Of a stretch of 64,000 nucleotides of DNA, positions 58,355 to 64,000 are shown piece by piece; the stretch's first letter is position 1; every line of letters begins with the position of its first letter. The translations under genes were made by a program, and so were the position numbers. A model generated the notes under the pieces. It searched no databases. It was given only the letters and a program-made list of their open reading frames with translations, and was not told the origin of the DNA. This DNA comes from Astragalus membranaceus (Eukaryota; Streptophyta; Magnoliopsida; Fabales; Fabaceae), in the NCBI GenBank assembly GCA_039519185.1, contig CM076848.1, positions 28,005,917 to 28,069,916 of the forward strand, read 5' to 3'.

Positions 58355-59370
58355 GTCGCTTCTTACACACCTATGACAAGGTTCGATGTTATGTCGCGGT
58401 CTCCGGCAAACAAACTTTAATGCATGAAGAATGCAAATGATGCAAGTTTTTTTTTTTTCAAACTTTTGCTAGATGCAAATGCAATGGTGCGAAACGATGT
58501 GAATGCGAAATGATGTGGATGCGAAATGATGTGTCATTTACATAAAAAGAGGATAAGAAAATAAGGATATTATTTTCTACGATTTTTTGAAATAGAGTTT
58601 AAGAAAAAGGAATGCCTAAACTAATGCAACAAACAAAGGCGTGCCCCCATGTCCTACAAAGGGTGGAAATCCTAGGGTCTAAAGTCGACGAAAGGGGTAA
58701 TCCTCCCATGTAGGTTCTAATCACTTCCTTACAATGGCAACCAAGAGATAAAGTCTCTCTCATGATGGCACCCACAATCGTAGAAAGCTACCGAGTGTGA
58801 GGCATCATGACAAAGCGTACTCTTGGACGGAACTTTCATGAGAGCCATACAGACAAAGGTCTACGAATGGCAGTCACTAATCGTTCCCACTCTCCTAGGT
58901 ATTTGTTCAGACCTTGGGTTTTAGGCCCCGCTCAATGCTCACAAGTATAGGGTGTGAAGTGTGTGTCGAGGGCACAACACCTAGGAATAACTACCCTTCC
59001 CCACCTGCAAATGAAAATCCAGAGCAGTCCAGGCAAATAGCATGTTGTTTATCCTAGGGTTCAATATCGATCCAATATAAACTAATCTAGGGTGCCAATA
59101 ACAATGCACTACTTACCTCAAGAAATGGAGCAAAGAAGAGGGGGACATGATAAGAAAGGGGAAGAAATGTATGAGGGAAATAAGCAAAGAAGTAACTATC
59201 TATTGCTTTAAACAAAAGCAAACATAGAAGAAGAATGCACATGAATGTAATATGCTTATGAAAAAGGAAGAAGAAGAGAGGCGAAGCAATATATTCAAAT
59301 CAATCATATAAACCACACACTTAATTAGTTAGGCTTGACCCACTTTAAAAAAAAAATGTTTTTTTTAGTG
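58355..59370 (-). other. Element C 5' leader
   Basis: About 1 kb lies between the primer site and ORF1 with no credible frame. A three-copy GCGAAATGATGTGGAT-like repeat lies at 58488-58535. Confidence 0.5.
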
Positions 59371-59388
59371 TCCCCAGTGAAGTCGCCA
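59371..59388 (-). other. Element C primer-binding site
   Basis: On the minus strand TGGCGACTTCACTGGGGA begins two bases after the 5' LTR (…GCGCAACA GC). It resembles the TGGCGACTCCACTGGGGA-type site I associate with legume Ogre elements. The tRNA was not assigned. Confidence 0.65.
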
Positions 59389-59390
59389 GC

Positions 59391-62327
59391 TGTTGCGCCC
59401 GAAAAAGCCCCCGAGGGAGAACCTTCCTCGTTTGCAATTTTTCTAAAAAAAAAACAATGACAATGAAGCCGCCACCAATACTTATTTAAGGAAAGTATTA
59501 GAAAAACCTTTTTTAGAAAGCGATTGGCCTTGGAAAACTGAGAGTTTTGGGTTCGGGGGTCGGTTACGCGCGGGGAAGGTATTAGCACCCCACGCATCCT
59601 CTCTACTGAGAGGGAACCTTTAATTAAATGTGTGGTTTTAAGTGTTGATATGAAAAATACCTAATTTACCTCTTTATTTCTTATTGAAAATGAATTAAAG
59701 AACTTAATGAAATTTTTTATTTTTGGCGCTTGACAAGAGTTAGCCTCTTGCTCCTACGTATCTCCCGGTGCGATGGAGAATTCAAAGCTACGTAGTTCTG
59801 GATGTCTAGAAAAAGTTTTTGTTTTTTATCTTGTTTAATTGTGAAAATTGAGCTTTCATGGTGATCAATTGAGCAAAGGCTCCAAGTGACCACCATTAGC
59901 ACTCCATTGTTAATAATCATGCAAGCAAAGGCTTCGCAAGACTACTAACAAAGTTTTTGATTTAGTGAAAATTTTTAGGAAAATTAGGCATTTACGATGA
60001 TCAATTGAGCAAAGGCTCCAAGTAATCGCCACTAGTACCTCATTGTTAATAATCATGCAAGCAAAGGCTTCGCAAGACTACTAACAAAGTTTGATTTTGA
60101 AGAGTTTTCGCAATTGGATTGATTCTCGTTTAGGGAAAAGAAAACCCGTTATTTGGAAAAAAAAAGGGTTTGTGGAAAAAGCTTATTTAGGGGAAAAACG
60201 AATTTTTAAAAAAAAAAGCAGGGGGGTGCAGCAGTAAAATAAGGGTGTAAATAAAAGAGGAGTGCATTATTAAAACTAGGGTGTAGATAACAGGGGGGGT
60301 TGCATTATTAAAGATGGGGTGCAGGCAGTAGTCCGTTCTCAATTTTATTGGGCTGGTCTGTTTCAAAAAAAACAAAATAAAGTCGTGGGCTTTAGGGGGC
60401 GTGCGCAGTCAGCGCTGGGGGTGTAAATGACAATCTGAATAAAAAAAAAACGTGAAAAGACGGAATTGCCCCTGAGTTACTACTATAAAAGCCTAAACCT
60501 AAAAAAGGAAACCCTAATTTGCTCTCCCCTCTTCTCCACGGCGCCCTACCCCCAAATCGCCCGAAAAACCTAAAAGATCCTCTCTCTCTCTCTCTCTCCA
60601 CGGCGCTGCCGTGCGCCCCCCTCTCTCTCCTTACCTTCCCTATTCTTCTCGCCTCCACCCACTCAACTCTCCCAAACGTAGCCTCGCCCTCTTCCTCTCT
60701 CGGTCTCCCTCGACCATGACTTTGTCTTCTTCCTCTCTCCCTACTCCGAATCGTAACCCCTTTCTCCTCCTCTCACCGAACCGATTTTGGTCCATCCTCC
60801 TCTCGCCAAACGCAGGATTTTCTCACAGAGAGCGGAAACACGAAACCGAGAGAGAGCTCACAGCGTAGTTTTTTTTTGTTCGATCCAGTCCCGTTCCGCG
60901 ACGGTGGCGGCGGTGATGCGGAGGTTCGCGAGGTTAAGACGGTGGTTCCGTCGTGGTGGTGGCAGCCGTTCGTGGATGGGGGCTGTTCGCGAAACGGGAG
61001 GGAGGGATTGGTGGTGAGGTGGTTTCGGTTCGTACGGTGACGGCGGCTGGGGCGGATCTGTTTCGTGATGGGTCGCCGGAGTTCATGATGGAGCTCGCCG
61101 GAGAAGACGACCGGAGCTCCGGCGAACACACTAAGGTCAGTTTTATTTATTTCATTTTTTTTTTGTTCTTTTGATCTGAATGATGTTATTTTTATCACAT
61201 AGCATAGACTTAATTCAACATATTTGGAGTACAGAATAAATGAATAAATAAAAAAGAAAAAAAACAAAACATACATATTTACAATCTATTTACAAATCCG
61301 AAGAAAAGGAGGGTCACCAACCTTAGTCTCGACCTATTCTGGAAAAAGAAAAGAAAAGAAACTATTTTCGATCTGTTGCTGGTTGCTTGGTTTACTGCTG
61401 TTGTTCTAGATCTGTAGTTGCTGCTACTGCCCCTTTGAAATTTTTTAGAACTTCAAAGAAAGAAACCACTGTTTTGGGATTAGGGTTTCAGTGTAAAACC
61501 CTAATCGTTTTTTTTTTGGTGTTGTTTACCTCGAAAATCGTGTGCCCCTGCTATTGCCGTTGACTGCTGATTTATACTACATTTCTAGGTTTAGGCATTA
61601 ATTTGTATTTTGACTGGGCTTTGAATAATTTTTCAGGTTTGGATCCAAGCCCATCAGCAGCTTGGGGAGCAGCTGCTGGAAAACCCTAAATCTGCTGCTG
61701 CTGCCTATTATTACTTGCATTTTCGGATCTGGCCATTTGGGCCTTTTTTGATGTAATTTTTTTTGTATTTTTTGGGACATTTGGACTCCTAAACACTATT
61801 AAATTGTTAATAAAAATAAATAGAATTTTTTTTTGACATTTTTAGACTATATATACTACTCAAAATAAATGAATAGGCAAAGTAAAAATAATAAAAGAAA
61901 TTGGGCCAAATACAAAAGTGATATCGGACCCAACTAGACAAGTGCGTGAGAACGAGGCCCAAATAGAATGAATAAGCCCGTTGACCACTAAACGCTAAAA
62001 TTATCTCAGAATCGCGTTCTTAAGCCCAAATTGAAACGACAAGCCCAATCGCGAGAAAAATGACTTTGTTAGTCCCAATTAGGTTCGACTAAATCCAAAT
62101 ACGAAGATTAAATTGAAGAACGCACGAAAAGATCGATCATTCGCGTGCATGCCTAATTTAAAACAACGGTATTTCGATTTAGTTGAACAGGGTAATTGAA
62201 ATTGGCCAGGGTTAGTAACTGAGACGCCGTACTGATAATTCTCGTAATCACGCGACTTCAAAACTCGATTTAAGTAAAATAAACGACTAAACTAGAAAAG
62301 GAAGACGGACAAAATTGGGGTATAACA
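59391..62327 (-). repeat. Element C 5' LTR
   Basis: It is 2937 bp and nearly identical to 44147-47081. Read on the minus strand it begins TGTTATACCCC. A TATATATAG run near 61846-61860 is a candidate sense TATA box. The antisense gene-like leader (TATAAAAG at 60484-60491) is retained here too. Confidence 0.93.
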
Positions 62328-62332
62328 GTGGG

Positions 62333-62660
62333 TAACGTGCAGGTAGTCGCAAATGAAGACCAAGGGTCTTTTAGTAGCCGAGTCAGTGTCGTCTCTGATA
62401 CGTAGCACCCGGGGAGGGGAAGAATACTGTTTTCAATTGCTTGTTGCATTAGTTGTTTTTGAAACATGGATAGGTGGTTTGAGGTATTTGAACAAATATT
62501 CGGGGTTGTAAACTAAGTTGATGTTGTTCTTCCACGTTTTTACTTGATTATACGTTGTTGGTTTTTGAAATGTTGCATGTGACGCTCCATTGCCTGCTTT
62601 AAGTTTAATTTCCGCACTCTGATATGTAATAAAACGAACGGGTAGAATTGGGGTGTTACA
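62333..62660 (+). mobile_element. Element B: second LTR, right part
   Basis: This completes the LTR begun at 41835. The two parts sum to 2640 bp, against 2639 for the first LTR. It ends GGGGTGTTACA. Instead of a target-site duplication and host DNA, another primer site and gag follow. Confidence 0.88.
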
Positions 62661-63102
62661 TAGTGGTATCAGAGCAGTTCGGTCTGTCCGGCCAAGTTGT
62701 CCAGTCGTAGTGTCAATTGACAATGGTGTGTTGTCAATTATATCTAACTGATGTTTGTCTTGTAGCAAGAGAGTTGAAATGGCTGGGAGGAACGATACTG
62801 CAATTGCTGCTGCTCTAGCTGCTATGGCGCAGGCTGTCCAGAATCAACAGAATGCCGATGAGAACGCTGGGTTTCGGAGTTTGACTACATTCTAGAGAGA
62901 GAATCCGCCCACGTTCAAGGACAAGTATGATCCCGATGGTGCTTTGGCTTGGTTGAAAGAAATGGAGAGGATTTTCCGAGTGATGGATTGTACCCAAGCA
63001 CAGAAGGTCCGCTATGGTACGCATATGCTAGCTGAGGAAGCTGATGATTGGTGGTTGGAGACAAGGCAGAGGTTGGAGGCTGCTACTAAAGAGATTACCT
63101 GG
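62661..63102 (+). repeat. Left arm of a head-to-head inverted repeat (PBS, leader, gag)
   Basis: From TAGTGGTATCAGAGC through the leader and gag to AAGAGATTACCTGG, this arm is complementary to 63138-63573 with scattered mismatches. Thirty-five bases (63103-63137) separate the arms. The intact primer site TGGTATCAGAGC is at 62664-62675. Confidence 0.9.
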
Positions 63103-63137
63103 GAAGTGTTCAGTAGAGAGTTTAACCGTAAGTATTA
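62779..63137 (+). pseudogene. Second, truncated copy of element B gag
   Basis: It begins MAGRNDTAIAAALAAMAQ, is stopped by TAG at 62893-62895, and continues in frame as RENPPTF, RIFRVMDCTQAQKVRYG, LAEEADDWWLE to NRKYY. There it meets inverted sequence at about 63138. It is collinear with 40147-40507 of the first copy. Confidence 0.85.
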
Positions 63138-63451
63138 CCAGGTAATCTCTTCATTAGCAGTATCCAACCTCTGCCTCGCCTCTAACCACCAATCATCAGC
63201 TTCCTCAACTAGCATATGCGTACCATAGCGGACCTTCTGTTCTGGAGTACAATCCACATCACTCGAAAAATCCTCTCCATTTCTTTCAACCAAGCTAAAG
63301 CACCATCGGGATCATACTTGCCCTTGAAGGTAGGCGGATTCTCTCTCTGAAAGGTAGCCAAACTCCGAGACCCAGCAATCTGTTGATTCTCCACAGCCTG
63401 CGCCATAGCAGCTAGAGCAGCAGCAATTGCAGCATCGTTCCTCCCAGCCAT
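63138..63451 (-). pseudogene. Element D gag, 5' fragment
   Basis: On the minus strand it begins MAGRNDAAIAAALAAMAQAV at 63451. It continues through FQRENPPTFKGKYDPDG and ERIFRVM, then shifts frame by a 2-base insertion (GTGATGTGGATTG against GTGATGGATTG), and ends at the inversion junction. It shares most residues with the element B gag, so B and D belong to closely related families whose LTRs differ. Confidence 0.85.
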
Positions 63452-63557
63452 TTCAACTCACTTGCTACAAAACAAACAACAGTTAGATATAATTGACAAC
63501 ACACCATTGTCAATTGACACTACGACTGGACAACTTGGCCGGACAGACCGAACTTTT

Positions 63558-63569
63558 GCTCTGATACCA
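63558..63569 (-). other. Element D primer-binding site
   Basis: On the minus strand TGGTATCAGAGC (initiator tRNA-Met type) lies four bases inside the LTR end at 63574. Confidence 0.85.
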
Positions 63570-63573
63570 CTAA

Positions 63574-64000
63574 TGTAACACCCCTTTTCTACCCGGTAAT
63601 TATTTAATAAAATCAGAGTTATAAAAATTTTTCATACTTCGAAAAGAGATGTCACACATTCATCGATAGTTCAAAACATCACATACGATATATAACACTT
63701 TGTCAGAAAGGGACGAAGCCCATAACACCAGTTTAGTTAACCACATCGCCAAAAATACATCACCACGCAGCGGAATAGAAATAAGTTTCAAAACAATAAA
63801 ATCATGACGTCCTGAATGGACTCCAAATAAATAAAATGTAACCGCCAAGTCTAGGTTCGTTTCCCCCCTTGAGTGTTACATATCAAAGCAAATGACACCG
63901 ACTCAGACTAGCGAAGGTAACTAGGCCTTCACTCGCGATCACCTGCACGTTACCGCATAGGGGTAACATTCAAACAGAAGGGGTGAGATATCTTCAATAT
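63574..64000 (-). mobile_element. Element D: 5' LTR, cut by window end
   Basis: It matches 36535-36961 with few differences. Minus-strand transcription from this LTR would run leftwards into the inverted repeat. Confidence 0.85.

Larger units (their letters stand above)
44147..62327 (-). mobile_element. Element C: Ogre-type (Tat lineage) Ty3/gypsy retrotransposon, 18.2 kb, complete ends
   Basis: It has two LTRs (2935 and 2937 bp) and the 5-bp target-site duplication GTGGG (44142-44146 and 62328-62332). All domains are on the minus strand, in the order PBS, ORF1, gag, protease, intron, RT, RNase H, second RNase H, integrase, PPT. ORF1 before gag, the intron before RT and the extra RNase H are family marks of Ogre. 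It is the youngest layer, since nothing interrupts it and its LTRs are nearly identical. Frameshifts and an integrase deletion make it non-autonomous. Confidence 0.93.

Noticed and set aside
60611..60868. Independent host gene at 60.6-61.2 kb
   Set aside because: The same sequence is at 45.4-45.9 kb because both are LTR copies of element C; it is recorded instead as an antisense leader within the LTR.

Overview
This is a plant nuclear genome window. Its protein-coding genes are split by canonical GT-AG introns, the intergenic DNA is AT-rich, and more than half of the window is nested LTR retrotransposons. The retrotransposon types are an Ogre/Tat-type element with an ORF1 upstream of gag, an intron before the RT domain and a second RNase H, plus Tekay-like chromoviruses. 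Together with gene content they suggest a legume, possibly of the clover/pea/vetch group. That taxonomic call is inference.

Genic half (1-27.9 kb). Three host genes are present. (1) 3-2127 (+) is the 3' part of a receptor-like cytoplasmic kinase, cut by the window edge. (2) 6761-20567 (+) is a complete 30-exon gene for the catalytic subunit of DNA polymerase delta (POLD1; spliced length 3252 nt, 1083 aa), with two E2F-type sites just upstream of its ATG. (3) 23359-26183 (-) is a complete 11-exon gene for an RGLG-type E3 ubiquitin ligase (copine/vWA domain plus RING; 427 aa). Between and inside these genes sit small transposons with visible target-site duplications (TSDs): three hAT-like MITEs with 8-bp TSDs, one further MITE with a 7-bp TSD, a tRNA-related SINE with a 14-bp TSD, and a 2.2-kb MULE. 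The MULE carries a FAR1-like domain joined to an OTU-like region with no transposase core between them.

Nested transposon half (27.9-64 kb). From outside inwards: a MULE-like ORF with a PB1-like N-terminus (from 27891) is broken at 28485 by Ty3/gypsy element A (3.0-kb LTR, gag-pro with four in-frame stops, itself hit by a solo LTR). A is broken at 36534 by a minus-strand chromovirus D. D's LTR is broken at 37389 by plus-strand, internally deleted chromovirus B. The second LTR of B is broken by an 18.2-kb Ogre-type element C (44147-62327, minus strand, LTRs of 2935 and 2937 bp, 5-bp TSD). On the right, B sequence restarts after its second LTR and fuses head-to-head with D, giving a roughly 440-bp-arm inverted repeat of primer-binding site, leader and gag (62661-63573).

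None of the LTR elements in the window looks autonomous. C has frameshifts and an integrase-core deletion, B lacks RT/RNase H/most of integrase, and A and D are interrupted. The most unusual structure is the head-to-head gag inverted repeat between two LTR promoters. Next come the transposase-less FAR1-OTU element and the gene-like leader lying antisense in the Ogre LTR.
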